DNA from: Bog-756 sp963741055
Lineage (GTDB): Bacteria > Actinomycetota > Acidimicrobiia > Acidimicrobiales > RAAP-2
Reading direction: 5' to 3'
Length of the DNA: 64,000 bases
NCBI GenBank assembly: GCA_963741055.1
Contig: CAVUGU010000007.1
Location: forward strand, 124,001-188,000
In this document: positions 44,778-53,520 of the stretch, piece by piece
How the letters are laid out: each line of letters starts with the position of its first letter
Position numbering within the stretch: the first letter of the stretch is position 1
Translations under genes and position numbers: made by a program
The notes under the pieces: model-generated
What the model was told of the DNA's origin: nothing
Seen by the model: the letters and a program-made list of their open reading frames with translations, nothing else
Database searches by the model: none

Positions 44778-45061
44778 GCATGGCGACAGACGAGCGTCCC
44801 CGAGTGGAGACCGACCCAGCCCGGCCGACGCCGGGCCTTGCCGCTCGCGGCCTCCTCGCCGTGGCGGGCTGGTACCAGGCGCTCCGCTCGGGACGCCCGA
44901 CCGGCTGCCGGTACGTCCCGACCTGCTCGGAGTTCGCAGTAGAGGCGATCATGCGCCACGGAGCCGGCCGAGGCACGCTCCTCGCGATCGGCCGGGTGGG
45001 TCGCTGCGGTCCCTGGGGCGGGCACGGCTTCGACCCGGTGCCTGAGCGGAGGGCGCGATGA
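44774..45061 (+). CDS. yidD: Membrane protein insertion efficiency factor YidD
   Basis: The 95-residue protein has the YidD signature GLLAVAGWYQALRSGRPTGC, RYVPTCSEFAVEAIMRHGAG, RGTLLAIGRVGRCGPWGGHG and FDPVP. The three conserved cysteines are present. YidD assists YidC in inserting membrane proteins. It lies between rnpA and yidC, with four-base overlaps on both sides, so all are co-translated. The first 20 residues are poorly conserved. Confidence 0.95.
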   Translation: MSMATDERPRVETDPARPTPGLAARGLLAVAGWYQALRSGRPTGCRYVPTCSEFAVEAIMRHGAGRGTLLAIGRVGRCGPWGGHGFDPVPERRAR

Positions 45062-46274
45062 GAGTCCTCCCTGCCGCCGAGAACTCGTTCGTCCACGCGA
45101 TCGGCCAGATCTTCCAGCCGCTTCTGGACCTGTTCGGGTCCATCCTGGCGCTCTTCTACGCCCTCATCCCGAACTACCCGATCGACGTCGCGCTGCTCAC
45201 CATCGTGATCATGGCCGTGCTCACACCGCTCACGGTCAAGAGCACGAAGAACATGGCAGCGATGCAGGCACTCGCTCCCGAGATGAAGAAGCTGCAGCAG
45301 AAGTACAAGGGTGCCGAAAATCGCGCCCAGATGAACGACGAAATGATGAAGCTCTACAAAGAGCACAATGTCAACCCGGCTTCGGGTTGTCTTCCCATGC
45401 TATTGCAGATGCCGGCCTTCTTCGTTCTCTACAGCGTCATTCGGGGTATGACCAACACGGTTTCGAAGGGTGCGTCGATCCCCTACACAGTGACGGCGAG
45501 CGGATCGATCAACTCGTCGACTCCGAGCCACTGCACCACCAGCGTGTGTGCCGTGCCGCGGTACATCAATCCGGACACCAAGATCTACCACGACATCGTG
45601 GCGGCCCACGGCCAGCTCATTTCGTTCGGGATGAACTTCGCCGAGAAGCTGCTCTCGCACCACAGCTCGTTGTGGGTGGCGATCCCCTATTTGATTCTGG
45701 TCCTCGCCGCGGTGGGCCTCCAGTACCTGCAGATGTCCCGTCTCAACGCCCGTAATCCGCAGGCCGCTCAGGCAAATCCGCAAGCGGCAGCACTGCAGAA
45801 GTATATGCCGCTTATATTTGGACTTATTTATCTAAATGTGGCGGCTATCATAAATGTTTATTTCATCGTCTCGAGTGCGATCCGAATCGGGACGCAAGAG
45901 GTGCTGTTCCGGAAGGGCATCGTGGCGGGACCACCGCCCGCACCCGCCGCCGGCAAGGGCGCCCAACGCACCGGGCCGAAGACACCGGCCGCGGATCGGA
46001 CCGAGAAGGAACTCCCGAAGCCGACTCGTTCGGACCGGCCCGCCCAGACGCGTGGGGGCACGAACGGCTCCACCGGCTCGGACCAGGGGGCGCGAACCAA
46101 CGGCGCGAAGGCCAACGGACCAGTCGAGCTCGCAATCGGCCGCAGCGGTCAGGGTCGGGCGGATCGAGCAACGGACGGAAGAGTCCCAGCGCCGGGGGTG
46201 GTGCAGGGGACCAGGCTCCGAACCCGAAGGAGCACCCACGATCGAAGTCGAAGAGGGCAAGGAAGGCGCGATAG
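45058..46274 (+). CDS. yidC: Membrane protein insertase YidC (frameshift in C-terminal tail)
   Basis: The protein has the YidC core: ALLTIVIMAVLTPLTVKSTK, NMAAMQALAPEMKKLQQKYK, NPASGCLPMLLQMPAFFVLY, GLQYLQMSRLNARNPQ and KYMPLIFGLIYLNVAAIINV. It inserts proteins into the membrane with or without Sec. A long, charged tail follows. A break near 46155 hides the true end; in the right frame the tail reads GDQAPNPKEHPRSKSKRARK, AR and stops at 46274, a basic ribosome-binding tail usual in this class. Without the correction the frame would run on to 46374 inside jag. Confidence 0.93.
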
Positions 46275-46277
46275 GAC

Positions 46278-47306
46278 GTGGAGTGGGTCGAAGCAAGCGG
46301 GAAGACGCTCGCCGAGGCGAAGGAGATCGTGCTCGATCATCTCGGTGTCGCGGAGGACGATGCCGAGTTCGTGATCGTCAGCGAACCGAAAGCGGGGCTC
46401 TTCGGACGCCAACGTGGGGAGGCCCGGGTCCAGGCGCGGGTCCGTCCGGTCGCTCCCCCGCCCAAGCGCGGCAGACGGCAAAGGTCCGACCGTGGCCGGA
46501 ACGGACAAGGTCGTTCGCGAAGCGGCGAGGGATCGACTCGGCGGAATGGCGCAAACGCTGACCGCGGAGACCAGGGAGCTCAACGGAGCGAGCGTGGCAG
46601 GAGCAGCTCGCAGAGCCGTCCGCGTAAGCGGACGAACGGAGCGGCTGAGCGGAACCGCGAGGTCGAGGCAAACGGCAGCGCAGCAGACGACAGTGTCTCC
46701 GGCGGAACCAACTCCGGCGCTGCCCGACGCCGTCGCTCACGGGGACGACGGTCGGCGAGCCAGGGAACCGAACGTCGAGAGAGCGCCCACCAGCCCGTGG
46801 GCACCACCGGAGAGAGCGAGGGCAACACGATGGAGGAATCACTGACGCTGGCGCAGCAGGGCGAGGTGGCGAGAGACTTCCTCGCCGGCCTGGTCCGCGA
46901 ATTCGGTCTCGAGGCGGACGTGAACTACGAGGAGCTCGACGAGGACACGGTGCAAGTGTCGGCGGCCGGTGACGATCTGGGTCTGCTCGTTGGCCCACGT
47001 GGCGCCACACTCGCCGCAGTCCAGGATCTGACCCGGACCTTCGTGCAGCGGCAGTCGGAGACGCGGACCGATCGGATCCTCGTCGACGTCGGGGGGTACC
47101 GGGCAAAGCGGGCCGCCGCGCTTCGACGCTTCACGGAAGGCATCGTCGCCGAGGTGAGGAGCAGCGGCGAGGAGCGGGCGCTCGAGCCAATGCCGCCGGC
47201 GGACCGGAAGGTCATCCACGACGCGGTGAACGAGATGGACGGTGTCGAGACCCGGTCCGAGGGGGTCGAGCCCGAGAGGTACGTGGTGATCCAGCTGGCC
47301 GGGTAA
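46278..47306 (+). CDS. jag: Jag/KhpB RNA-binding protein (KH and R3H domains)
   Basis: The protein starts at GTG 46278 with the Jag N-domain (WVEASGKTLAEAKEIVLDHL, PKAGLFGRQRGEARVQARV). A linker of about 110 residues rich in Arg, Ser, Gly and Asn follows. Then comes a KH domain (DDLGLLVGPRGATLAAVQDL, with the GxxG loop GPRG) and an R3H domain (RILVDVGGYRAKRAAALRRF, PPADRKVIHDAVNEMDGVET). It binds small RNAs and ribosomes and is co-located with yidC and rsmG. The linker is longer than in most Jag proteins. Confidence 0.93.
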   Translation: MEWVEASGKTLAEAKEIVLDHLGVAEDDAEFVIVSEPKAGLFGRQRGEARVQARVRPVAPPPKRGRRQRSDRGRNGQGRSRSGEGSTRRNGANADRGDQGAQRSERGRSSSQSRPRKRTNGAAERNREVEANGSAADDSVSGGTNSGAARRRRSRGRRSASQGTERRESAHQPVGTTGESEGNTMEESLTLAQQGEVARDFLAGLVREFGLEADVNYEELDEDTVQVSAAGDDLGLLVGPRGATLAAVQDLTRTFVQRQSETRTDRILVDVGGYRAKRAAALRRFTEGIVAEVRSSGEERALEPMPPADRKVIHDAVNEMDGVETRSEGVEPERYVVIQLAG

Positions 47307-47316
47307 GGCCGGCGGG

Positions 47317-47988
47317 ATGCTTTCGGAGTACCGGGCGCGGCTGACCGGCGGGCTGCGCCAAACCCTCGAGCGTGCTGCCAAGCTCGGCATGCTCGGCGGC
47401 TCGGCGGAGATCGAAGCACAGATCGACCATGCGCTGGGATTCGTCCAGACCTTCGAGTCCTCGCTCGGAAGGCCTCCTCACTCGGTGCTCGACCTGGGGT
47501 CCGGAGGGGGGCTGCCTGGACTCGTCTTGCACCAGGCATGGCCGGAGACCGAAGTCGTCCTTCTCGAGGCGAGTGAGCGTCGCGCCGACTTCTTGAAGTC
47601 GGAGCTCGCGCGCTCGGGAACAGAGAGCTCGCGGGCCGCCGGCCCGGTCGAGGTGGTTCGGGGTCGGGCCGAGGGGATCGCCCACCAGACCCGGTACCGC
47701 GGGCGCTTCGAGGGGGTGTCGTCGCGTTCGTTCGGGGCGCCGGCCGTCGTGGCCGAGTGCGGAGCGCCGTTCCTGGCGAACCGGGGGATCCTCGTGGTCT
47801 CGGAGCCGCCCGACGAGGATGGGAGCTCGCGCTGGCCGGAGGAGGGCCTGGCAGAGTTCGGGCTCGGTCGGGGAGAGGCCACTCGCGTCGACGATCGGTT
47901 CAACTACCGGGTCTTGCCGAAACGCCGAAGCACGCCGGACCGGTTCCCGCGCCGAGACGGGGTCCCCTCGAAGCGACCTCTCTTCTGA
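47317..47988 (+). CDS. rsmG: 16S rRNA (guanine-527-N7) methyltransferase RsmG
   Basis: The 223-residue protein contains the AdoMet motif SVLDLGSGGGLPGLVLHQAW, then ETEVVLLEASERRADFLKSE and FEGVSSRSFGAPAVVAECGA, the pattern of RsmG (GidB). It methylates G527 of 16S rRNA; its loss gives low-level streptomycin resistance in other bacteria. The place after jag and before parA is typical. The frame is intact and the size normal. Confidence 0.93.
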   Translation: MLSEYRARLTGGLRQTLERAAKLGMLGGSAEIEAQIDHALGFVQTFESSLGRPPHSVLDLGSGGGLPGLVLHQAWPETEVVLLEASERRADFLKSELARSGTESSRAAGPVEVVRGRAEGIAHQTRYRGRFEGVSSRSFGAPAVVAECGAPFLANRGILVVSEPPDEDGSSRWPEEGLAEFGLGRGEATRVDDRFNYRVLPKRRSTPDRFPRRDGVPSKRPLF

Positions 47989-48033
47989 ACGGCTGAGAGT
48001 TCCCAGGCGATCCCTGCCGAGCGGGACTCGAGG

Positions 48034-48049
48034 GGTTTCACGTGAAACG
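48034..48049. promoter_or_regulatory. parS: parS site 1
   Basis: The perfect palindrome gtttcacgtgaaac (48035-48048) matches the bacterial parS core bound by ParB. It lies between rsmG and the small HTH gene, about 1 kb upstream of parA. Confidence 0.95.
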
Positions 48050-48163
48050 ATCCGCCGGAGAGGCTGCCTGTTCTCGAGTCGGAATTCGGCGGGGCCGCAG
48101 CGGAGATTCTCGTTGTCGTCAATTCTTCTTGACAAGGGTCTCCCGAACCCGGAGGATGGGCCA

Positions 48164-48469
48164 ATGGCCGAAGCCTTTTCGTGGGAGCGTTGGGAAGCTC
48201 TTCGCACCAGCCCCGAACCCGATCCGACGGAGGTCCTCGAGGCCGTCGCCTTCTTCCAGAGATACTTCAAGGCGGTCGAGCGGAGAGCCATCCAAGCCGC
48301 CCGGAGCCAAGGCCGTACTTGGAGGGAGATCGGCGCGGCTCTCGGCAAGTCTCGGCAAGCCGTCTGGCAGTCCGGGAGACCGGAGAGCGCCGAGCTCGAG
48401 CGGATCGTGGAAGAGGGCTGGTCTCGGAACGCCGAGGTTCGATTCCAGATCGGGCTCGATCCGTTCTGA
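48164..48469 (+). CDS. Small protein with helix-turn-helix-like segment
   Basis: The 101-residue protein reads FSWERWEALRTSPEPDPTEV, LEAVAFFQRYFKAVERRAIQ, AARSQGRTWREIGAALGKSR and QAVWQSGRPESAELERIVEE. The segment RTWREIGAALGKSRQAVWQ looks like a helix-turn-helix (sigma-70 region 4-like). It sits between the two parS sites and before parA, so it could be involved in segregation or origin control, but I do not recognise a family. A ribosome site (ggagg) precedes the ATG. Confidence 0.65.
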   Translation: MAEAFSWERWEALRTSPEPDPTEVLEAVAFFQRYFKAVERRAIQAARSQGRTWREIGAALGKSRQAVWQSGRPESAELERIVEEGWSRNAEVRFQIGLDPF

Positions 48470-48824
48470 CGGAGAAACCGCGGCTTGCTCGCAGTCCCGG
48501 GTTCGACCCTCCTGCACGGTGCGATCCAGCTGCTCGCGGCAAGGCGAATCCGAGCGTTTCACGTGAAACGTCGAGGAAAAGGCTTGACCTCACCTTGGCC
48601 GAGGGAGAGTATGAGGTCCTTGAATCCTGCACACTCGAGTCCTCGTTGATGCGCGGCCGCAGGCGGCGGAACAAGGGTCCTTTCTCAGAGTCTCAAGAAC
48701 GAGGATCCGGCGTCGACACCGACACCGTCGGCAGCACTACCGTTCGATTGGTGGCTCCAGACTCGGTCGACGCCGCGGAGAGCGGCGGTACGGAGCCGAG
48801 AACCCTCAACCGCAACACGAGGGA
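48470..48824. other. Spacer before parA containing the second parS
   Basis: No gene is supported in these 355 bases. The second parS lies at 48555-48570. A possible upstream extension of parA begins at 48825. Confidence 0.6.
48555..48570. promoter_or_regulatory. parS: parS site 2
   Basis: A second perfect gtttcacgtgaaac core (48556-48569), flanked by c and g, 521 bases from the first. Two parS sites upstream of parAB give ParB nucleation near the origin. Confidence 0.95.
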
Positions 48825-49083
48825 TTGCCCGCCAGCCCGTCAAGCGATCTCGTGGATTCGGAAGCCCTGAGCGTCTCCGAGCCGCCCGCAGAGGATCTGG
48901 ACACCACGCATGGCTGGGATCGGACGCGGACCGAGGAGATTCCCGTCGTAAAGGTCGTCGAACCTCTCGACCAGCCCCCGGCTCCCCCGCCCGAGTCCGA
49001 GCCAGTGGTGGTGGCGACCGCACCAGTGGCGACCGTGGTCGAGCCCGAGGAGAGCGACGCGGGGACGGCGCGCGCTCGGATCC

Positions 49084-49920
49084 GTGGGGAGCGATCCGGT
49101 GGCCGAGCCTGTGGCAGAGGACGGCCCTGCCGCGCAGGCCGCTTCGGGGAACGCGCTGCCGAGGGTGATCGCCGTCGCCAACCAGAAGGGGGGAGTGGGC
49201 AAGACCACCACCTCGGTCAACCTCGGGGCCGCGCTGGCCGAGCTGGGCTTCCGGGTGTTGGTGATCGACCTCGATCCCCAGGGCAACGCAACCACCGGCC
49301 TCGGCATCGACGCACGCCACTTCGAACAGTCGATGTACGACGTCCTCATGCGCGACACCTCCCTCGAGGACTGCGTGGAGCCCACCTCGCTGAAGAACCT
49401 CTTCGTCGCTCCTGCCACCATCGCACTGGCCGGTGCCGAGATCGAACTGGTCCCGGCCTTCAGCCGAGAGCTCAAACTGCGCCGAGCCGTCGAGTCGGTC
49501 ATCGACGACTTCGACTACGTCCTCATCGACTGCCCTCCGTCGCTCGGACTGATCACGGTCAACGCCCTCGCGGCGGCGAGCGAGGTGCTCGTTCCGATCC
49601 AGTGCGAGTACTACGCACTGGAGGGTTTGAGCCAGCTCACCCGCAATGTGCACCTGGTCGCTTCCAACCTCAACCCGAAACTCGATATCTCGACCATCGT
49701 CCTCACCATGTACGACGCCAGGACCAAGCTGTCGGACGAGGTCGCCGAGGACGTCCGCGAGCACTTCGGGACGAAGGTGTGCCGGATCATCATTCCCCGC
49801 ACCGTGCGGCTTTCCGAGGCTCCTTCCTTCGGACAGCCGATCACCGCGTTCGACCCGACGTCTCGCGGGGCCGTGGCCTACCGTGAGCTAGCCAAGGAGG
49901 TCAGCGGTGGCACGTCGTAG
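49084..49920 (+). CDS. parA: Chromosome partitioning ATPase ParA (Soj)
   Basis: The protein has the deviant Walker A VIAVANQKGGVGKTTTSVNL, GFRVLVIDLDPQGNATTGLG, YVLIDCPPSLGLITVNALAA and VPIQCEYYALEGLSQLTRNV. It drives origin segregation with ParB. GTG 49084 is used. An open frame in another phase from TTG 48825 encodes an acidic Pro/Val-rich stretch (PAEDLDTTHGWDRTRTEEIP, PPAPPPESEPVVVATAP) and joins near 49075, so the natural protein may carry an N-terminal extension of about 85 residues hidden by a base error. It overlaps parB by 14 bases. Confidence 0.95.
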   Translation: MGSDPVAEPVAEDGPAAQAASGNALPRVIAVANQKGGVGKTTTSVNLGAALAELGFRVLVIDLDPQGNATTGLGIDARHFEQSMYDVLMRDTSLEDCVEPTSLKNLFVAPATIALAGAEIELVPAFSRELKLRRAVESVIDDFDYVLIDCPPSLGLITVNALAAASEVLVPIQCEYYALEGLSQLTRNVHLVASNLNPKLDISTIVLTMYDARTKLSDEVAEDVREHFGTKVCRIIIPRTVRLSEAPSFGQPITAFDPTSRGAVAYRELAKEVSGGTS

Positions 49921-50887
49921 CGGGCTCGGCAAGGGTCTCTCCTCGCTCATCCCGACCGAGGTAACCGGCGACCGGTCGACGGCACTACGCGAGGTGCCGA
50001 TCGGGAGCATCAAGCCGAACCCTCGCCAGCCGCGGACCAACTTCGACGAGGAGGCGATGTCCTCGCTGGCGGCATCCATCAAGGAGCTCGGCATACTCCA
50101 GCCCATTCTCGTCCGCCAGGTGGGCGGCGAGGCCGCCGACGAATTCGAGCTGATCGCCGGCGAGCGCCGCTGGAGGGCCGCCCGGCGGGCCGGCCTCCAC
50201 ACCATCCCGGTCCTCGTCCAGACCGCGGAGGAGAGCCACAGCCTCGAGCGGGCCCTCGTCGAGAACCTCCACCGGCAGGATCTGAACGTCCTCGAGGAGG
50301 CGGCGGCGTACCAACAGCTGATCGAGGAGTTCGGCTACACCCACGATCAGGTGGCTTCCCGGGTAGGGCGGAGTCGGACCGCGGTGACCAACACCTTGCG
50401 GCTGCTCCAGCTCCCGACCGGCGTCCAACGGCTCCTCGCCGAGGGTCAGATCTCTCCCGGCCATGCGCGTGCGCTCCTCGGGACGCCCGACCGCGGCTAC
50501 CAAGAGGTGCTCGCCAAGACCATCGTCGCCGAAGGGCTCACGGTCCGAGCGATCGAGGATCTGGTCCGCGACCACGTCGAGCAGACCCAAGGTGCTCTCG
50601 CGGAAGAGCGCGAGTCCGACGGTGCGGCGCCGGGTCAGCGTGATGCGGATCCGGCCGGGGCGGTCCGGCGGCGTCTCCCGCCTCCTGGGATCCTCGAGCT
50701 CGAGGACCTCCTGTCGGGTTATCTCAACACACGGGTCAAGGTCGACATGACGTCACGGAGGGGCAAGGTCGTCGTCGAATTCGCCACGCTCGAGGACCTC
50801 GAACGCATCTACAAACTCATGGTCGGGCCAGGCGGCGCGCTGAAGTGGTTGAGATCGACCACTCTCCGTGGTGCTGTCGTGACATAA
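49907..50887 (+). CDS. parB: Chromosome partitioning protein ParB (Spo0J)
   Basis: The 326-residue protein starts at GTG 49907 with RRSGLGKGLSSLIP. It then shows VPIGSIKPNPRQPRTNFDEE, the CTP-binding motif ELIAGERRWRAARRAGLHTI, ALVENLHRQDLNVLEEAAAY and the helix-turn-helix THDQVASRVGRSRTAVTNTL that reads parS. The C-terminal dimer domain ends in KLMVGPGGALKWL. ParB spreads from parS as a CTP-dependent clamp. The frame is intact. Confidence 0.97.
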   Translation: MARRSGLGKGLSSLIPTEVTGDRSTALREVPIGSIKPNPRQPRTNFDEEAMSSLAASIKELGILQPILVRQVGGEAADEFELIAGERRWRAARRAGLHTIPVLVQTAEESHSLERALVENLHRQDLNVLEEAAAYQQLIEEFGYTHDQVASRVGRSRTAVTNTLRLLQLPTGVQRLLAEGQISPGHARALLGTPDRGYQEVLAKTIVAEGLTVRAIEDLVRDHVEQTQGALAEERESDGAAPGQRDADPAGAVRRRLPPPGILELEDLLSGYLNTRVKVDMTSRRGKVVVEFATLEDLERIYKLMVGPGGALKWLRSTTLRGAVVT

Positions 50888-51051
50888 CGGATAAATACCC
50901 AGGTAGAGGGGCACATCCCGGAGTCGAGGATCCGATCTCTGAACCCTCGATAGAGCACCGTCCACACCCTGTGCATGAGGTTGTGGATTACCTCGGAGCG
51001 GTACCCGGTCTCAAGTAGAGGTCGAACCGAGTGGCCATCGATCGGCTCCGC

Positions 51052-52041
51052 TCAATCCCAGGGTGTGTCGACCCACTCGACGAGCGAGTCGACGACCGCC
51101 CGGGCGATACTCGCGCCACGCTCGACCACCACGGTTGCCGGCGCGATCTCGCAGATCACAGCCGGCATCCGGGTCTCGCGAAGCAGCGGTACCGACATCC
51201 CACGAACGCCACCCGGTGGTACCCCGAGCGAGCTCGAGACGGTTCCCTCGAGCAGCTCCGCCAATCGTCGCCCGCCGGATGACGAGTATCGGTAGCCCTC
51301 GTAGTACGCGGTCGAGCAGTGCGGTTGGTCGGTCGCAAGGCGGAATCCGATGTAGACCTCTGCCTCGCTGGCGTTCGCCTCCGCCGCCTGGATCGAACCG
51401 TCGGGATGGTGATGGGTGGTGATCTCCGCACCGTGGCTCGTGACCAGCCGGCGCACCGCGCCAACCATTGCGCCGAGGCCGCCTTCCTCGCCGATTGCCA
51501 CCCGCCGTCCGAGGAGGGTGCGCGGCGCGGCGCGGAGGCGTTCGCGGTCGCGCACCGACGCAACCAGTTCCGAGCTTCCGTGCCGGCTCCCGAAGCGGAG
51601 CAACTCCGACACGGTCGAGGCCCCGGCGATGCCGTCGACCGGCAGGCCGACGTTCCGCTGGAACTCACTCAGCGCGGCCGACGTCAGGTCGCCGAAGATG
51701 CCGTCCACCCGGCCGGTGTCGAAACCGAGGGCGCTCAGTCGTTGCTGCAGCTCGGCGACGTCGTCGCCGCGGAGCATCGGCGATCTCCGGTACAAGAAGC
51801 GGTCCCCCAGCTGGCGACCGGCTTCGACCAGAGCGGACCAGGTCTGTCCGCCGCAGAGACCGTCGACGCGCAGTCCGCGCCGGTACTGGAAACCCTCGAC
51901 CGCGGCTCTGGTCCCCTCTTCGAAGTACCCGTCGGGGTCGAGGCCCTTCGAGAAACCGAGTGCGTCGAGACGGTTTTGGAGATCCGCGACCGCGGGACCG
52001 TGGTCCCCGAGCTTCAAGCAGACGTCCTGGTCAGCGTGCAC
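51052..52041 (-). CDS. CwlM-like peptidoglycan-binding protein with degenerate amidase_3 domain
   Basis: The 329-residue protein has two PG_binding_1 repeats (GDHGPAVADLQNRLDALGFS, RGDDVAELQQRLSALGFDTG) and a C-terminal amidase_3 fold. The zinc motif at the start of the fold, usually PGHGG, reads RVAIGEEGGLG, and the SIHAN motif reads VYIGFRLATD, so both histidines are missing; the last glutamate (PAVICEIAP) is kept. No signal peptide is seen. In mycobacteria CwlM is a cytoplasmic regulator of MurA, and this gene is in the same place next to trxA and parB. I infer a regulatory, non-hydrolytic protein. Confidence 0.85.
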   Translation of the reverse strand: MHADQDVCLKLGDHGPAVADLQNRLDALGFSKGLDPDGYFEEGTRAAVEGFQYRRGLRVDGLCGGQTWSALVEAGRQLGDRFLYRRSPMLRGDDVAELQQRLSALGFDTGRVDGIFGDLTSAALSEFQRNVGLPVDGIAGASTVSELLRFGSRHGSSELVASVRDRERLRAAPRTLLGRRVAIGEEGGLGAMVGAVRRLVTSHGAEITTHHHPDGSIQAAEANASEAEVYIGFRLATDQPHCSTAYYEGYRYSSSGGRRLAELLEGTVSSSLGVPPGGVRGMSVPLLRETRMPAVICEIAPATVVVERGASIARAVVDSLVEWVDTPWD

Positions 52042-52104
52042 GCCGGACTCGGTGCTCGTCCCCCCGTCGATGAAGCGACGGCCCCTCCGGCTCGACCCAG
52101 CTGC

Positions 52105-52431
52105 TCAGAGGTGCGCGGAGAGCTCCTGGAGCAACTGGCCCTTGCCCTTCGCCCCGATGATCCGGGCTGCCGGCTCCCCATCCTTGAAGAGGATGAGCGT
52201 CGGGATGCTCAAGACTTCGAAGCGCCGACTCACGTCGAGGTTGTCGTCGACGTTGAGCTTCGCCACTTCGAGCTTCCCTTCCTGCTCGGTGGCGATCTCC
52301 TCGAGTACCGGGGCGATCATCTTGCATGGGCCACACCATTCGGCCCAGAAGTCCACCAGCACGGGGACGTCCGAAGCCTTGACATGCTCGTCAAAGCTAG
52401 CGTCGCTCAAAGTTGTGATCTTTGCGCTCAT
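52105..52431 (-). CDS. trxA: Thioredoxin
   Basis: The 108-residue protein from ATG 52431 has the active site DFWAEWCGPCKMIAPVLEEI and SIPTLILFKDGEPAARIIGA with the cis-proline. It reduces disulfides in the cytoplasm, with electrons from TrxB encoded just upstream. The open frame extends to 52473, but this start gives the normal thioredoxin length. The gene lies between trxB and the cwlM-like gene, as in mycobacteria. Confidence 0.96.
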   Translation of the reverse strand: MSAKITTLSDASFDEHVKASDVPVLVDFWAEWCGPCKMIAPVLEEIATEQEGKLEVAKLNVDDNLDVSRRFEVLSIPTLILFKDGEPAARIIGAKGKGQLLQELSAHL

Positions 52432-52550
52432 GCCGAATCTTCCTCCCGGCCGGTCTCCCTGTTCGACCGGCACCTGCCACCGGCCACGCTACGTCAACGT
52501 GCGATCAGGTGAATCCATTCCCCCGGTCGTGCCACGGGCAGCCCTGGCGC

Positions 52551-53520
52551 TCAGGACTTGGTGGCCTGCTTCTCCTCGAGCCACCGTTCGGCGTCGATCG
52601 CGGCCATGCAACCCGACCCCGCGGCGGTGACCGCCTGACGGTAGCGCTCGTCCTGGACGTCGCCGCAGGCGAACACCCCGTCGACGCTGGTGTGGGTCCC
52701 GTCGAAGGTCCGGATGTAGCCGAGCTCCTCCATCTCGAGCTGTCCGACGAACAGCGAGGTGTTGGGTCGGTGTCCGATGGCCACGAAGACCCCGGCGACC
52801 TCGAGGGCTGGACTCCTCCTCGCTCTCGGTGTCGCGGATCCGCACGCCGCTCACCGTGTTCTCGCCGAGGACGTCGACGACCACCGCGTTGAACCGGAAC
52901 CGGATCTTGGGGTTGGCGAAGGCGCGTTGCTGCAGCACTTTGGAGGCGCGCAGGTCCCCGCGCCGGTGGATGATGGTGACCGTCTCGGCGAACCGGGTGA
53001 GGAAAAGCGCCTCTTCCATGGCGGAGTCCCCGCCGCCGACGACCGCGATGTCCTTGCCGCGGAAGAAGAACCCGTCGCAGGTCGCGCAGGTGGACACCCC
53101 GTACCCGAGGAGACGCTCCTCGTTCGGGAGCTCGAGCATCAACGCCTGCGCCCCGGTCGCGACGATCACCGACTCGGCGGTGTAGGTGGGTTCGTCTGCG
53201 CTCGGATCGCCGACCCACAGGCGAAAAGGACGCGTCCCGAAATCGACCCGGGAGACCTTGGCGGTGAGCAGCTCGGCACCGAAGCGAGCGGCCTGCTCAC
53301 GGAAGGTCTGCATGAGCTCGGGTCCCATGATCCCCTCGACGAACCCGGGATAGTTCTCGACGTCGGTGGTGAGCATCAGCTGGCCGCCGGGTTGGTCGGT
53401 GGTCGAGGACGGCTCCCCCTCGACCACGAGAGGCGAGAGCATCGCTCGGGCGGAGTAGATCGCCGCGGTGAGTCCGGCCGGCCCCGAACCGACGATCACC
53501 ACCTGGCGTGCCTCGGTCAC
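52551..53520 (-). CDS. trxB: Thioredoxin reductase (frameshifted)
   Basis: From GTG 53520 the protein reads TEARQVVIVGSGPAGLTAAI, QPGGQLMLTTDVENYPGFVE, the redox pair STCATCDGFFFRGKDIAVVG (CATC), GGGDSAMEEALFLTRFAETV and, after a break near 52812, FVAIGHRPNTSLFVGQLEM, VDGVFACGDVQDERYRQAVT, AAGSGCMAAIDAERWL. It passes electrons from NADPH to thioredoxin. The same frame continues without a stop into the membrane protein upstream (53521-53874), so a fusion of 461 or more residues cannot be excluded. Confidence 0.93.

Noticed and set aside
50956..50990. ttgtggatta and gtccaca near the parB end as extra DnaA boxes of an origin
   Set aside because: They are imperfect, isolated and without an A/T-rich tract; chance occurrence is likely.
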